Assembly: GCF_003434055.1 (NCBI RefSeq)
Contig: NZ_QVEX01000023.1
Location: 1-58,855 of the forward strand
Origin: Enterocloster aldenensis
Lineage (GTDB): Bacteria; Bacillota; Clostridia; Lachnospirales; Lachnospiraceae
Direction: 5' to 3'
DNA: 58,855 bases
Notes under the pieces: model-generated
Database searches by the model: none
Told to the model about the DNA's origin: nothing
What the model saw: the letters and a program-made list of their open reading frames with translations, nothing else
Shown here: in pieces, positions 17,173-28,371 of the stretch
How the letters are laid out: the number at the start of each line of letters is the position of its first letter
Numbering within the stretch: position 1 is the stretch's first letter
Program-made: the position numbers and the translations under genes

Positions 17173-17727
17173 TTAATCCGATACCTGCTTATAACAGATT
17201 GGCTCATCATAGCCAAATGTCCTCTTTCCGTTTACTTCCATTGTTTCGGATACTTCCAGACATTCCTTTGAAAAACGTTCAAACAGCTGAAACCTCATCA
17301 CGGGGGTAAACATACTGGTACTGCCTCCCTCCCAGACACCAGCCTTTTCCTGGAACAGCGCGGGCCTAAACTTCTCCGAAATCTTTAAGCATTGAAAATC
17401 CGCCGTCTTCATATTTTTATAAGAAAATGTGGTTTTCTCATTGCCGTCCGGAATCTCATAAGAAGTCAGCAAAATCCCTTCCGGTTCCTCTGTGAACAGG
17501 AACAGATGGGAGGAGCAATGCCGTTTTCCATTTACTTCGTAAATGCTCTCCTCAACCATGAACTTCCCTTGAAATTCTGGCGGCAGATTGCTGATTTTAT
17601 CGTTACAAACCGTATTCATGTGCTCCGCATAGGGAAATTCCTTTCCCTCTTTCTGTAATGCATCATACTGTTCCCTGTTATTGAAACTCCCGGTCAGTAA
17701 TGCCATAAATCCGTCTAGTTTTGCCAT
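17173..17727 (-). CDS. CpeT/CpcT-like protein (DUF1001 family, tentative)
   Basis: A 184-residue cytoplasmic protein. The opening LDGFMALLTGSFNNREQYDA resembles the start of CpeT/CpcT chromophore-lyase proteins (L..L.G.FsN.eQa), and the body has the expected strand pattern: MVEESIYEVNGKRHCSSHLF, then FSYKNMKTADF and a final TMEVNGKRTFGYDEPI. CpeT proteins form a beta barrel that in cyanobacteria attaches bilins to phycobiliproteins, but this organism has no such proteins, so a different small-molecule-binding role is likely. It stands alone between the lipoprotein and the carboxypeptidase. AGGAGG lies before the ATG. Family call is by pattern only. Confidence 0.5.
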   Translation of the reverse strand: MAKLDGFMALLTGSFNNREQYDALQKEGKEFPYAEHMNTVCNDKISNLPPEFQGKFMVEESIYEVNGKRHCSSHLFLFTEEPEGILLTSYEIPDGNEKTTFSYKNMKTADFQCLKISEKFRPALFQEKAGVWEGGSTSMFTPVMRFQLFERFSKECLEVSETMEVNGKRTFGYDEPICYKQVSD

Positions 17728-17926
17728 ATATACTCCTCCTAATATATAAGTGTAGGGTTTTCTGGAAACCGATGGCTATCTTTAGATACCATCACATAAT
17801 AATACTTCATATGCACATATTTTCTTCCATTCATTATACAGGAAAATCCAGTAAAAGAAAAGGCATGGCGAATCATACGCCATACCATTCCTATATACTG
17901 AATGTCAAATTAAACCTTTCATAAGC

Positions 17927-19501
17927 CTACTGCACACAGGCCCCGCTCCCGTCCACCTTAAACCCATCCGGCGTGGTGGTATCCGTAAGCATAGCCCCAT
18001 CTGCCCCCAGATAAAACCACAGGCCGTTCTCCTCAACCTTTTCCCACTGATTCCTGGCCATGGCGCCATTGGAACGCAGGAAATACCATTTCCCGTCAAT
18101 CTGACGCCATCCCTTTGCCATGTATGTATTGGAATCAAACCAGTAGGTTACGCCGTCCACGGTAATCCATTCATTGGATGCCTTTGCACCGTTATCTTTT
18201 ACATAATACCAGCCATTGCTGTCCTGTATCCAGCCCTTTCCGGCCGTGGTCCCAGGACCTGCATTTCCCGAACCGGAAGGAGACGCCGTACCGCCTGTGC
18301 CGCTTCCTCCCAGCGCGCCGGCCTTAGCAAGTTCAAACCCGTAATCAAACATTGCTTTTGTATCTGTATAATGGGTGGATTTGCTCTTCATCACCACTGC
18401 GATGAGCCTTACGCCGTCCTTTTCCACAGCGGTCACCAGCGTATTCCCAGCCTTGGAGGTATAGCCTGTCTTACCGCCTATGACGCCCGGATAATATCTC
18501 GAATCACTGGGATTAAGCATCTTATGTCCCATGGTCACCGTCAGACCTGAAGGGTTCTTAATTGTTGGGGGCAGTGTATACGTCCTTGTGGAAGCCACGG
18601 TCTTAACAGTATCATTCTGGAATGCCGCCCTGGCAATCAGCGCCATATCATGGGGTGTCGTATAATGGTTGGTGTCATTCAGCCCGTGGGGATTGGTAAA
18701 ATGGGTATTGGTGCATCCAAGTGCGGCTGCCTTGGCATTCATCATCTCCGCAAACTTGGCATTGCTGCCGGCCACATGCTCTGCCAGGGCATTGCCCACT
18801 TCATTGGCAGACTTTAACAGCAGGGCGTACAGACACTGCCGGACAGTCATCACATCCCCCTCAACCATGTTGATGGAGACAGCGCCTGATTCCAGATTGG
18901 TGGTGGCTGTGGCTGAAAATGTAACCTTGTCGTCCAGGCCGCAGTTTTCAGCTACCAGCAGGGCTGTCATCAGTTTGGTGATGCTGGCCGGGTAAAACTT
19001 TGTATCCCCATTCTTGGAAAACAGCACATTGCCTGTGGCTGCATCCATAAGGACTGCGCCTTCCGCCTCAACGGCCGGCTGCTGAATTGAGGCCGTGTCC
19101 ACTGTCCCTTGATTGGTCCCTTGATTTACCCCTGTGCCGTTACCCGGGTTCACACCGGTACTGCTTCCTGCCCCCTCTGGTCCGGCAGCCGTCCCATCCG
19201 CTGTCTGGGATGGCCCTGAGGGGCTGCTTGGGTTATTTGTATTGTTTGTATTGTCAGCAGAAGGCCCGGTGGAGGATACCACCCCTGCGCTGTCCGCGCC
19301 ACCCCCCACACTGCCTGTCCCACTGCTGCCGTAACTGCCGTCCGGCCCCTGTCCCTGTGCAGGACTGCCGGACTGGAAGGACGCCACCTGGCTTTCTTCC
19401 AATGGTGTGATGACAACCGGGTTGCCGTATGCGGCCGTGCTCATCATAAGGGCGCTGGCCATGAATATGCTTAAAAATGATTTCCATTTTTTCAATCTCA
19501 T
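17927..19501 (-). CDS. D-alanyl-D-alanine carboxypeptidase (peptidase S11) with cell-wall-binding repeats
   Basis: About 524 residues, exported. A signal peptide (MRLKKWKSFLSIFMASALMM...AYG) is followed by a Ser/Gly/Asn/Pro-rich linker to about residue 135. The penicillin-binding S11 domain then shows PASITKLMTALL (SxxK), SANEVGN (SxN) and GGKTGYTSKAG (KTG). The C-terminal 110 residues carry aromatic repeats (GWIQDSNGWYYVKDNGAKAS, GKWYFLRSNGAMARNQW) of the cell-wall-binding family, ending TTPDGFKVDGSGACVQ. It trims the terminal D-Ala from peptidoglycan stem peptides. The start at 19501 follows GGAGAGG; longer in-frame starts add an implausible leader. The expanded linker and wall-binding tail set it apart from plain DacA/DacF. 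Confidence 0.9.
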   Translation of the reverse strand: MRLKKWKSFLSIFMASALMMSTAAYGNPVVITPLEESQVASFQSGSPAQGQGPDGSYGSSGTGSVGGGADSAGVVSSTGPSADNTNNTNNPSSPSGPSQTADGTAAGPEGAGSSTGVNPGNGTGVNQGTNQGTVDTASIQQPAVEAEGAVLMDAATGNVLFSKNGDTKFYPASITKLMTALLVAENCGLDDKVTFSATATTNLESGAVSINMVEGDVMTVRQCLYALLLKSANEVGNALAEHVAGSNAKFAEMMNAKAAALGCTNTHFTNPHGLNDTNHYTTPHDMALIARAAFQNDTVKTVASTRTYTLPPTIKNPSGLTVTMGHKMLNPSDSRYYPGVIGGKTGYTSKAGNTLVTAVEKDGVRLIAVVMKSKSTHYTDTKAMFDYGFELAKAGALGGSGTGGTASPSGSGNAGPGTTAGKGWIQDSNGWYYVKDNGAKASNEWITVDGVTYWFDSNTYMAKGWRQIDGKWYFLRSNGAMARNQWEKVEENGLWFYLGADGAMLTDTTTPDGFKVDGSGACVQ

Positions 19502-19610
19502 CCTGATACCTCTCCTGCATGTCTTATAAAAACAGTCCAGCATCAGTATATCATATTTCATGGTTACAAAAAACATCTAATTCTGACGATAAACTTACGA
19601 TTTTTATAAG

Positions 19611-20645
19611 TTAATCCCCCTGCCCGGCGCCCAGATACTGCTTTAAAAGTTCCAGTTCATCCATGTACAGGCAATTGGGAAGCGTCCCCTGTCCCACTGC
19701 TTCCATACACGCGTCAAGTTCCATCCACATCACGCTTTCCACTTCCTCTTCCTGAAGCTTCAGTCCCTGTATGTCAACAGGTTCCCGGTACACATATACA
19801 TGGCTGTACTCGCTGTCCCTGAACATTTTCCCATAAAACTCCTCTTCCATGTAACCTTTGTGGATTCCTGCGAATTCCAACTGCCCTGCCTCTGCCGAAA
19901 TCCCCAGTTCTTCCTTCAGTTCCCTGAGCGCCGTGGTCAGGAAATCATCCCCGGCCTGCACATGCCCGGCCGAAGAAATATCGAAACACCCCGGATAGGA
20001 ATCCTTCCCCTGGCTCCTTTTCTGAAGGAGGATTTCAAATCCTCCCTCCCCGCAGGCCCTGACGATCCAGATATGGGCCGTGCCATGGGTATCACCGTCC
20101 ATATGGACCATGGTGCGCTCCCGCACCGTTCCTGTCCTATGTCCTTCCCCATCCCTTATATCAAACAGCTCCAGCGCCTTCCCGTCCAGGGCTGCCTCCA
20201 CCAGCCGGTCACCGCGGTAGGACAGCTTCAGGGAAAAGAAGGGGGCGTCCTCATTTATCAGGCGGTGGAAAATCTTATCCCCTTCCCAGATATTTAATTT
20301 CAGCACATCTTCCTTTTTCACCCACTCCAGCACGCCTTCATTGCAGGGAAGTATCTGGCCTTCATGACTGTCCGCAGTATACAGACACATATACTCTGTA
20401 TCCCAGCCTTCCGCCACAAAGGTTACAAGCCCTCTGAACCGCCAGGAAGTAAGGGTCAGTCCTGTCTCCTCCTTCACCTCCCGCAAAAGGCATTCCTCCG
20501 GGCTCTCGCTTATCTCAAAATGCCCGCCCACCCCTATCCATTTATCCTTGCATACATCGTGTTTCTTGCTGACACGGTGGAGCATCAGATATGCCCCATC
20601 CTTTTCTATATAACACAGCGTTGTCATTTTTGCTTCTATGCCCAT
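19611..20645 (-). CDS. Two-domain NUDIX hydrolase (MutT-like plus IDI-like)
   Basis: A 344-residue fusion. Residues 1-155 form a MutT/8-oxo-dGTPase-like NUDIX domain with the box GHFEISESPEECLLREVKEE and TGL following. Residues 165-335 form a second NUDIX domain of the isopentenyl-diphosphate-isomerase/YfcD type (RERTMVHMDGDTHGTAHIWI, then GHVQAGDDFLTTALRELKEE and LGI). The second box has Asp where the first Glu is usual. Each should cleave a nucleoside diphosphate linked to another group; the fusion may act on two substrates of a damaged-nucleotide pool. AGGAGG precedes the ATG. It begins 17 bp after the T-tract of the guaB terminator, so it likely has its own or read-through transcription. 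Confidence 0.85.
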   Translation of the reverse strand: MGIEAKMTTLCYIEKDGAYLMLHRVSKKHDVCKDKWIGVGGHFEISESPEECLLREVKEETGLTLTSWRFRGLVTFVAEGWDTEYMCLYTADSHEGQILPCNEGVLEWVKKEDVLKLNIWEGDKIFHRLINEDAPFFSLKLSYRGDRLVEAALDGKALELFDIRDGEGHRTGTVRERTMVHMDGDTHGTAHIWIVRACGEGGFEILLQKRSQGKDSYPGCFDISSAGHVQAGDDFLTTALRELKEELGISAEAGQLEFAGIHKGYMEEEFYGKMFRDSEYSHVYVYREPVDIQGLKLQEEEVESVMWMELDACMEAVGQGTLPNCLYMDELELLKQYLGAGQGD

Positions 20646-20661
20646 CCCGCGCCTCCTCTTA

Positions 20662-20704
20662 CCAAAAATAAAAGGGTACCCGCCGGATCATCCTAACGGG
20701 TACC
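20662..20704 (-). terminator. Terminator of guaB
   Basis: On the minus strand GGTACCCG pairs with CGGGTACC around a 14-nt loop and is followed by CTTTTATTTTT. It separates guaB from the double-NUDIX gene. Confidence 0.8.
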
Positions 20705-20806
20705 ATTATTAACCAACCTTAATGCTGTCTGGGGTCTGTTTGGAATTTCCAGACACGCCCTTGCGCAAATACCGCGAAAGCCCCTGCCAATGCGGTACGG
20801 CACCCC

Positions 20807-22430
<1,624 letters not shown>

Positions 22431-22495
22431 ATCAAATTGAAAGGAAAAATTCATTCATTTTACTTATAGGTATCAATCAGCCCATCTAATAGACT

Positions 22496-23602
22496 TCAGC
22501 AATAATTTTCCAGTTTACGGATGGCCTCACACATCATTTCTTCTGTAATGACATCAAAGGGTCTGGCGCGCATCAGTACGTCATTCACTGCCTTGCGGGC
22601 CACCTTTTTTATATTCCCATCGTTAAATTCCAGGTTCAGTCCCTTAAAGGAAGGCACAAGTTCCAGGCTGCGGTAAAATCCAAATAACTCCTCCAGTTCT
22701 TCCTCCGGGCTCTCAAGCACCATCAGCTGTACACCGATCCCATATGCCACTTTTTCCCCGTGGGTGACGTCGTGGCTTCCCTCCAAAAGAGTGAGGCCGT
22801 TCTGTACCGAGTGGGCAATGCCGTTCCTCACAGCCTTGATTCCCAGGGCCTGCACCGTGGATGCTGTATAAATATTCAAATTTACAACATCAATAAAATC
22901 CGGTGACACGGTCTTTGCCTTCATAGACCTGACAGCGGATACAGCCTTTTCATACATCTGCGCCTTTAACATCCCGGCCACGGCCAGCGCCATATGGTCA
23001 AATATATCGCTGTTGTCCGAGCCCGGCAAGGAAGCGCTCCCCTCATACCACTTTGCCAGCGAATCATAGATGCCTGAAATAAAATACCCATATGGGGAAC
23101 CCACGATCACTTCCGGGTCCACCAGCACAAGCGGGGGGTTGGTTTTAGGATAGATATTCTCCAGATACTCCCCTTCATCGGAATACACGATTATCTGGTT
23201 GCTGGACGCCGCGCAGGTGGCTGCAATGGTAGGCACGGTGACAATGGGGACATTATACAGTTCAGCTGCATATTTAGCCGTATCAATGGATTTTCCCCCG
23301 CCTGTGCCAATGATGAAATCCGGTTGGAATCCCTCACACAGGTCTAATATTTTTTTTACATTACCCATGCTGCTCTCGCCGGAGAATTCATTGACCACAT
23401 ACTGGATTCCCGCTGCCTTAAGGGCCGGGAACAGTTTCTCCCTGACAGAAGCCCTGGACCTGGCCCCGCCGCTGACCACTGCCCGTTTTCCAAAGGAAGG
23501 CAGGACCATGGCGGCCTCCTTCCACACATCTGTCCGGCAGCAGTATCTTGCCGGACCTGACTTATTATATTTAACCGTCTCTTCAAGACTGAATTTTCCC
23601 AT
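22496..23602 (-). CDS. Iron-containing alcohol dehydrogenase family protein (GldA-like)
   Basis: A 368-residue NAD(P)-dependent dehydrogenase of the glycerol-dehydrogenase-like branch. The Rossmann part shows GTGGGKSIDTAKYAAE near residue 100 and VPTIAATCAASSNQIIVY. The C-terminal helical part supplies metal ligands in GIYDSLAKWYE, RNGIAHSVQNGL and DVTHGEKVAYG. It would interconvert an alcohol and an aldehyde or ketone. It is the last gene of the Liv/DHDPS operon, 12 bp after livF, which suggests that it handles the aldehyde released by the lyase upstream. This linkage is inference. Confidence 0.85.
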   Translation of the reverse strand: MGKFSLEETVKYNKSGPARYCCRTDVWKEAAMVLPSFGKRAVVSGGARSRASVREKLFPALKAAGIQYVVNEFSGESSMGNVKKILDLCEGFQPDFIIGTGGGKSIDTAKYAAELYNVPIVTVPTIAATCAASSNQIIVYSDEGEYLENIYPKTNPPLVLVDPEVIVGSPYGYFISGIYDSLAKWYEGSASLPGSDNSDIFDHMALAVAGMLKAQMYEKAVSAVRSMKAKTVSPDFIDVVNLNIYTASTVQALGIKAVRNGIAHSVQNGLTLLEGSHDVTHGEKVAYGIGVQLMVLESPEEELEELFGFYRSLELVPSFKGLNLEFNDGNIKKVARKAVNDVLMRARPFDVITEEMMCEAIRKLENYC

Positions 23603-23614
23603 AGCAATCTCCTT

Positions 23615-24325
23615 TTATCCGCCCAGATATGATTTGTTGACCTCTTCATTGCCCATAAGCTCCGTGCTGTCACCGCTAAGCTTGATGGCGCCGTTCTGCA
23701 TGATGTAGCACCGGTCAGAAATACTCAGCGCCATATACGCGTTCTGCTCCACCAGGAGCACCGGTATCTTTTTTTCCTGATTGATCCTTGTGATGACCCG
23801 GAACATATCTTCCACGATTACAGGCGCCAGCCCCAGGGACGGCTCGTCAAACATAATCAGCCTGGGATCGCTCATAAGCCCCCTGGAGATTGCCAGCATC
23901 TGCTGCTCTCCTCCGCTCAGGGAGCCTGCCAATTGTTTCTGCCGCTCCTTAAGACGCGGGAAAATATCGTACATCTCCTCTATCTTCCGGTTCATTTCCT
24001 TTTGGGAATATTTCCTGCAGTAAGCCCCCATTTCCAGATTGTCCCTTACCGTCATTTCAGGAAACACCTCACGGCCTTCCGGCACATAGACAATCCCCCT
24101 GGATACAATCCTGGTATTCCTGATTTTAGTCAGGTCCTCCCCGTCAAACAGGACTTCTCCCCGGGCTGGTCTTAACAGTCCCATGACTGTTTTCATCAGG
24201 GTGCTTTTACCTGCCCCGTTGGCACCTATGAGGGAAATGATCTCATTGTCCCCCACCTCCAGGCTGACGTCGTACAGCGCCTGGACTTTCCCATAAAATG
24301 CGTCAATATGTTTAATCTCCAGCAT
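23615..24325 (-). CDS. livF: Branched-chain amino acid-type ABC transporter ATPase LivF
   Basis: A 236-residue ATPase. Walker A GANGAGKSTLMKT near residue 38, signature LSGGEQQMLAISRGL, Walker B RLIMFDEPSLGLAP and the VEQN switch region typical of LivF are present. It is one of two ATPases driving a Liv-type importer. I start it at 24325 (MLEIKHIDAFYG), after AAGGGGG, inside the last codons of livG (14-bp overlap); the longer frame from 24400 lies wholly within livG. Confidence 0.93.
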   Translation of the reverse strand: MLEIKHIDAFYGKVQALYDVSLEVGDNEIISLIGANGAGKSTLMKTVMGLLRPARGEVLFDGEDLTKIRNTRIVSRGIVYVPEGREVFPEMTVRDNLEMGAYCRKYSQKEMNRKIEEMYDIFPRLKERQKQLAGSLSGGEQQMLAISRGLMSDPRLIMFDEPSLGLAPVIVEDMFRVITRINQEKKIPVLLVEQNAYMALSISDRCYIMQNGAIKLSGDSTELMGNEEVNKSYLGG

Positions 24326-25145
24326 TGGATTGTCCCCCTTCTGCCTGCGCCGCTTTCTTCCTGTACCCTTCGCCCAGATATGCCCGGATAACCTCCTCAT
24401 TCTTCTGTATTTCCCTGGGGCCGCCCTCTGCGATCTTGCACCCGAAGTTCAGCACCGTGATGTCGTGGCTCAGGTTCATGACCACGTCCATGTTGTGCTC
24501 AATCATGAAAATGTCCACGCCGCTTTCATATACCCGCCTTATGATATCGATGAATTCCCTGCGCTCCGACGGGTTCAGCCCTGCAGCCGGTTCATCCAGC
24601 AGGATCAGCCTGGGTTCCATCATCAGGGTCCGCCCCAGCTCTGTCATCTTCTGCCGTCCATACGCCAGATTGCTTACCACCTCGTCCCGGTAACGGCTCA
24701 TGCCGATAAATGCAAGTATGGACTCCGCCTTTTCCCTAAGTTCCCGCTCCTCCCGTGCGGACCTTACCACGTTTACCAGATAGCTTAACAGGTTCTGGTT
24801 GGTGTTGTACTGAGCGCCTATCATCAGGTTCTCCAGGACCGTCATGGTGGAGAACAGCTTTATGTTCTGGAAGGTGCGCCCAATGCCCCTCTGGGCCCGC
24901 ATATAAACAGGCAGCCTGGATATGGACTCCCCAAACAGCAGCACATCCCCTTCTGTCTGCGGACCGTCGCCCGTAATCATGTTGACCGTAGTGGTCTTAC
25001 CGGCCCCGTTGGGTCCAATCAGGGCGTGGATCCTGCGCTTTTTCACCTGAAAGCTTAAATCACTTACAGCCACCAGTCCTGAAAACCGTTTTACCAGATT
25101 CCTTACCTCCAGAACCGTCTCTGCCTCACTTCCCAAACCGTTCAC
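24312..25145 (-). CDS. livG: Branched-chain amino acid-type ABC transporter ATPase LivG
   Basis: A 277-residue ATPase with Walker A GPNGAGKTTTVNM, LAYGRQKMTELGRTL as signature, LILLDEPAAGLNPSE as Walker B and the MIEHNMDVVMNLS switch segment. The start is GTG with GGAAAGGGC upstream, and the gene overlaps the end of livM by 20 bp. Partner of LivF on the cytoplasmic face of the LivHM channel. Confidence 0.93.
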   Translation of the reverse strand: MNGLGSEAETVLEVRNLVKRFSGLVAVSDLSFQVKKRRIHALIGPNGAGKTTTVNMITGDGPQTEGDVLLFGESISRLPVYMRAQRGIGRTFQNIKLFSTMTVLENLMIGAQYNTNQNLLSYLVNVVRSAREERELREKAESILAFIGMSRYRDEVVSNLAYGRQKMTELGRTLMMEPRLILLDEPAAGLNPSERREFIDIIRRVYESGVDIFMIEHNMDVVMNLSHDITVLNFGCKIAEGGPREIQKNEEVIRAYLGEGYRKKAAQAEGGQSNAGD

Positions 25146-26127
25146 CGCCCTTTCCTGTTTTCTTCACCAGATGCCTGAACCTCCCCGGCAGCGAGACCAG
25201 CCCGTTGGGCAGGAACACAGCGCAGAGCAGGACCATGGTGCAAAAAGTAATCTGATAGTAATCCCCCAGGAAACGGAGCATTTCCGGAAGGATCGTGATG
25301 ACAATGGCGCCGATCATATTGCCCAGGATATTGCCGATTCCCCCTATCATCAGCATGATGACATAGGAGATGGACAGGTCGGTGGTAAACGACAGGGATG
25401 TTACAAACTGGTTAAAATGGGCGTACAGCGCCCCGCCCAGGGCCCCATATACCGCGGCCAGGGTAAATGCGCGGATCTTAATCTTTTTGATATCCAGACC
25501 AAGGGATTCGATTGCCTCCGCGTTGTCCTTTACCGCCTTAAATTCCCTGCCCCATTTGGAATGGGCAATCCGCATGGACAGAAGACACAGCAGCACGGCC
25601 ACGGTCCATACAAAGTAAAAGTATTTCACATTGGTATCCAGGTTCCAGAACAGCACACAAAACCTGGGTATGTTCTTGATTCCCTGGGTTCCTCCTGTAA
25701 TATCCATCAGGTTGGTGGCCAGGATCCGGATGATTTCAGAAAATGCCAGGGTTGTAAGGGAAAGATACACCCCTTTCATCTTAAGGCTGGGATATCCCAG
25801 CCCCCTGCCGATAAGGAACCCAACCACCAGGGCCGCCACCATGGTGAGCCAGGGCGACAGCCCAAAGTTCCTGGAAAGCAGGGCCGAGGTATAGGCGCCC
25901 AGGGCATAGATTCCCGCTGTCCCCAGGTTCATCTGCCCGGCCAGGCCCGTAATGAAATTCAGTCCGAACACCACAATCATGTTGATAACCATCTGGTTCA
26001 GGATCGTTATATAGTAATTATTGGACATAAATAACGGAACCAGTGCTAATATGAGAAAGGCTGATGCCATCATTGCATACTGCCAGTTTATTTTCTTATT
26101 CACGTTTTCCACCTCTGTTCCTTCCAT
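25126..26127 (-). CDS. livM: Liv-type ABC transporter permease LivM
   Basis: A 333-residue permease with 9-10 hydrophobic segments. The family signature NFITGLAGQMNLGTAGIYAL lies near residue 60 and the cytoplasmic coupling motif AHSKWGREFKAVKDNAEAIE near 210. It pairs with LivH. The upstream ATG (26127) has a weak ribosome binding site. An in-frame GTG at 26103 (VNKKINWQ) has AGAGGTGG in good position and may be the real start. Confidence 0.92.
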   Translation of the reverse strand: MEGTEVENVNKKINWQYAMMASAFLILALVPLFMSNNYYITILNQMVINMIVVFGLNFITGLAGQMNLGTAGIYALGAYTSALLSRNFGLSPWLTMVAALVVGFLIGRGLGYPSLKMKGVYLSLTTLAFSEIIRILATNLMDITGGTQGIKNIPRFCVLFWNLDTNVKYFYFVWTVAVLLCLLSMRIAHSKWGREFKAVKDNAEAIESLGLDIKKIKIRAFTLAAVYGALGGALYAHFNQFVTSLSFTTDLSISYVIMLMIGGIGNILGNMIGAIVITILPEMLRFLGDYYQITFCTMVLLCAVFLPNGLVSLPGRFRHLVKKTGKGGERFGK

Positions 26128-26142
26128 CCGATTTCCAATGGG

Positions 26143-27009
26143 TCAGCGCGTCTTCCCGGTAATTCCTGCGGGCCTGATTAACAGGAAACCCACAAGCAGG
26201 ACAAAGGCTACAATATCCTTATAAACAGATGGCAGTACCATGGAAGCAATATTTTCCACAATCCCAATGCACAGTCCTCCAAGAATGGCTCCGGGCAGGT
26301 ACCCGAACCCTCCGATGACTCCGGCTGCAAACCCTTTAAGTCCAATCATGTTGGACATGGTGGTGGTGATATTCAGCAGCGGGGATACCAAAAGCCCAAT
26401 CAGGCAGCATATCATCATACTGATCATGACCGTTACCGTCATGACCGTCCTCACATCAATCCCCATAAGCTGGGCCGCTTTCCGGTTCTGCGCCACACAC
26501 CGCATGGCCTTTCCCGGTTTTGTCTTATATAAGAAAAGCTGCAGCGCCAGCACACAGAATGCAGCAGCCGCGATAATTGCAATATTGGCAATGGAAATGA
26601 CCACATCCCCCGCCTTCACGGTGCCGATTAGGAAACCCGGGACGGAAAACGGCACAGGCCCCCACAGCAGGCGGATGGCCTCCACAATGATCTTTCCCAG
26701 CATGACAGTGGCCATTATGGTATATATCATGGTCATATTCCTCAGCGGTATGAAGATGACCCTGGCCACCACAATACCCAGAAGGGCCACGGTTATAAGG
26801 CTGAGCAGGATACCTGGTATGAAATCCATTCCCAGGCCCAGAATATAGGTTCCGCCGAAAATATAAGCGCCTGTTGTAATCATCTTGTCATGGCTGAAAT
26901 TAAGGACGCCGGACGCGTTCCATATCAACGTGTACTCAATCCCCACCAGCGCATAGATGAACCCCATGGCAATCCCGCTTACAATCAGCTGTATCAAAAT
27001 CCCAAACAT
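26143..27009 (-). CDS. livH: Liv-type ABC transporter permease LivH
   Basis: A 288-residue membrane protein with about eight hydrophobic segments. It shows GFIYALVGIEYTLIWNASGV near the N terminus and the coupling loop KTKPGKAMRCVAQNRKAAQL near residue 180. The start at 27009 is fixed by GGAGG seven nt upstream; an ATG six bases earlier is too close to the site. Forms the membrane channel with LivM. Confidence 0.92.
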   Translation of the reverse strand: MFGILIQLIVSGIAMGFIYALVGIEYTLIWNASGVLNFSHDKMITTGAYIFGGTYILGLGMDFIPGILLSLITVALLGIVVARVIFIPLRNMTMIYTIMATVMLGKIIVEAIRLLWGPVPFSVPGFLIGTVKAGDVVISIANIAIIAAAAFCVLALQLFLYKTKPGKAMRCVAQNRKAAQLMGIDVRTVMTVTVMISMMICCLIGLLVSPLLNITTTMSNMIGLKGFAAGVIGGFGYLPGAILGGLCIGIVENIASMVLPSVYKDIVAFVLLVGFLLIRPAGITGKTR

Positions 27010-27079
27010 AGGCATACCTCCACATTTTATTGCAGGGATGCAAAAACCTGCTTTTCGCATCCCTGAACCGTACAACTGA

Positions 27080-28324
27080 TTAATCCTCTACCGTAATGGA
27101 ATCCAGGTAAACCGCGGTGCCGTCCTCCAGTTTGCAGATGATTCCTTCATGGACCATTTCCCGCATGGAGTTAGGTTTGTATTTTCCCACCACGCCCTGA
27201 AGGTTGTCTGTCTCATTGAGCGCTTTTAACAGGGCGTCGCTTTCCGTGGTCCCGGCCCGCTCAATGGCATCCTTGAGGATATAGATGGAGCCATAGTAGG
27301 TGGCCGCGTACAACTCCGGCGTTTCATTGTATTTAGCCTCAAAATCCTTCACAAACCTTGTCACATGGTCACTGGTATTGGAAGCGGTAAAGTCCGTCAC
27401 GCAGTACCAGTTATCCAGCCATTGGGGCTGGCAGAGCCCGGATACCTGGGGAGTGGAAATGGAGGGTGAACCGATGATCGGCACATCCAGCCCCAGATCG
27501 TGGAACTGCCTTGCGGCCAGGGCTGTCTCTGCATCATCCGTCCATATGATGACCCCGTCCACCCCGGCGTCCTTTAACTTAAGGATCTGGCTGGTCATAT
27601 CCGTATCCCCTGTATTATGGGCTTCCGCCACATATTCGGTTCCGATTCCGTCCAGATATTCCTGTATGACGTTTAAGGCTCCTGAACCATAATCATTGCT
27701 GTTGGTAAACAGCCCCAGCTTTTTGCACCCCAGGTTCTGGGTGGCATAGGTTGCTGCCAGCTTTGCCTGCACCGTATCAGCCGCGCGGATCCGGAACAGA
27801 TATGGATTGTCAATGGTGGTAACCAGCTTGGGGCTGGTGGCGCCTGTGAGCATGGGAACCCTGGCCTGTGACAGCAGGCCTTCCACTGCCAGCGCCATAC
27901 CGGACAGGTTTGGCCCTACCTGTGCCGCCACGTCCTGGCTGATAATCAGGTTGGCCGCATTGATGGCCGTATCCTGGGCGCCTCCGTCATCCGCGACAAA
28001 AAGTTCAATCTGCCTTCCCAGCACGCCGCCGGCCGCATTGATTTCATCTGCCGCCATCTGTGCCCCTTGCTTGGTCCTCAGGCCATTGATGGGCGCTGCT
28101 CCGGTGATGGACCCTGATACCCCAATCAGGATTGTATCCCCGGAAGCCTGGTTTGCCGTATCCTCCGGGGATTCCCCCGCGGTCCCGTCCTGCCGGCTTT
28201 CCTCCTTTGCATCACCGGCAGCCTGTGTCTGCGGGGACTGTGCCGCCTGGCCGCCGCATCCTGACAGGATGGAGAACACCAGACACATTGCCAGGGTTAT
28301 ACTAAGATACCGTTTCTTCTCCAT
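27080..28324 (-). CDS. Liv-type substrate-binding lipoprotein
   Basis: A 414-residue extracellular receptor. A lipoprotein signal (MEKKRYLSITLAMCLVFSIL, then SGCGG) is followed by a Gln/Ala/Glu linker. The type I periplasmic-binding fold begins ILIGVSGSITGAAPINGLRT and includes KQGAQMAADEINAAGGVLGR, typical of LivJ-like proteins. It fixes the specificity of the LivHMGF transporter. Despite the family name, such receptors bind many ligands, including aromatic and hydroxy acids, so the substrate is open. The start follows AGGGAGG. Confidence 0.9.
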   Translation of the reverse strand: MEKKRYLSITLAMCLVFSILSGCGGQAAQSPQTQAAGDAKEESRQDGTAGESPEDTANQASGDTILIGVSGSITGAAPINGLRTKQGAQMAADEINAAGGVLGRQIELFVADDGGAQDTAINAANLIISQDVAAQVGPNLSGMALAVEGLLSQARVPMLTGATSPKLVTTIDNPYLFRIRAADTVQAKLAATYATQNLGCKKLGLFTNSNDYGSGALNVIQEYLDGIGTEYVAEAHNTGDTDMTSQILKLKDAGVDGVIIWTDDAETALAARQFHDLGLDVPIIGSPSISTPQVSGLCQPQWLDNWYCVTDFTASNTSDHVTRFVKDFEAKYNETPELYAATYYGSIYILKDAIERAGTTESDALLKALNETDNLQGVVGKYKPNSMREMVHEGIICKLEDGTAVYLDSITVED

Positions 28325-28371
28325 TATGTAACCTCCCTTTATCCAATTTAATGAGAACAATGCCACACACC

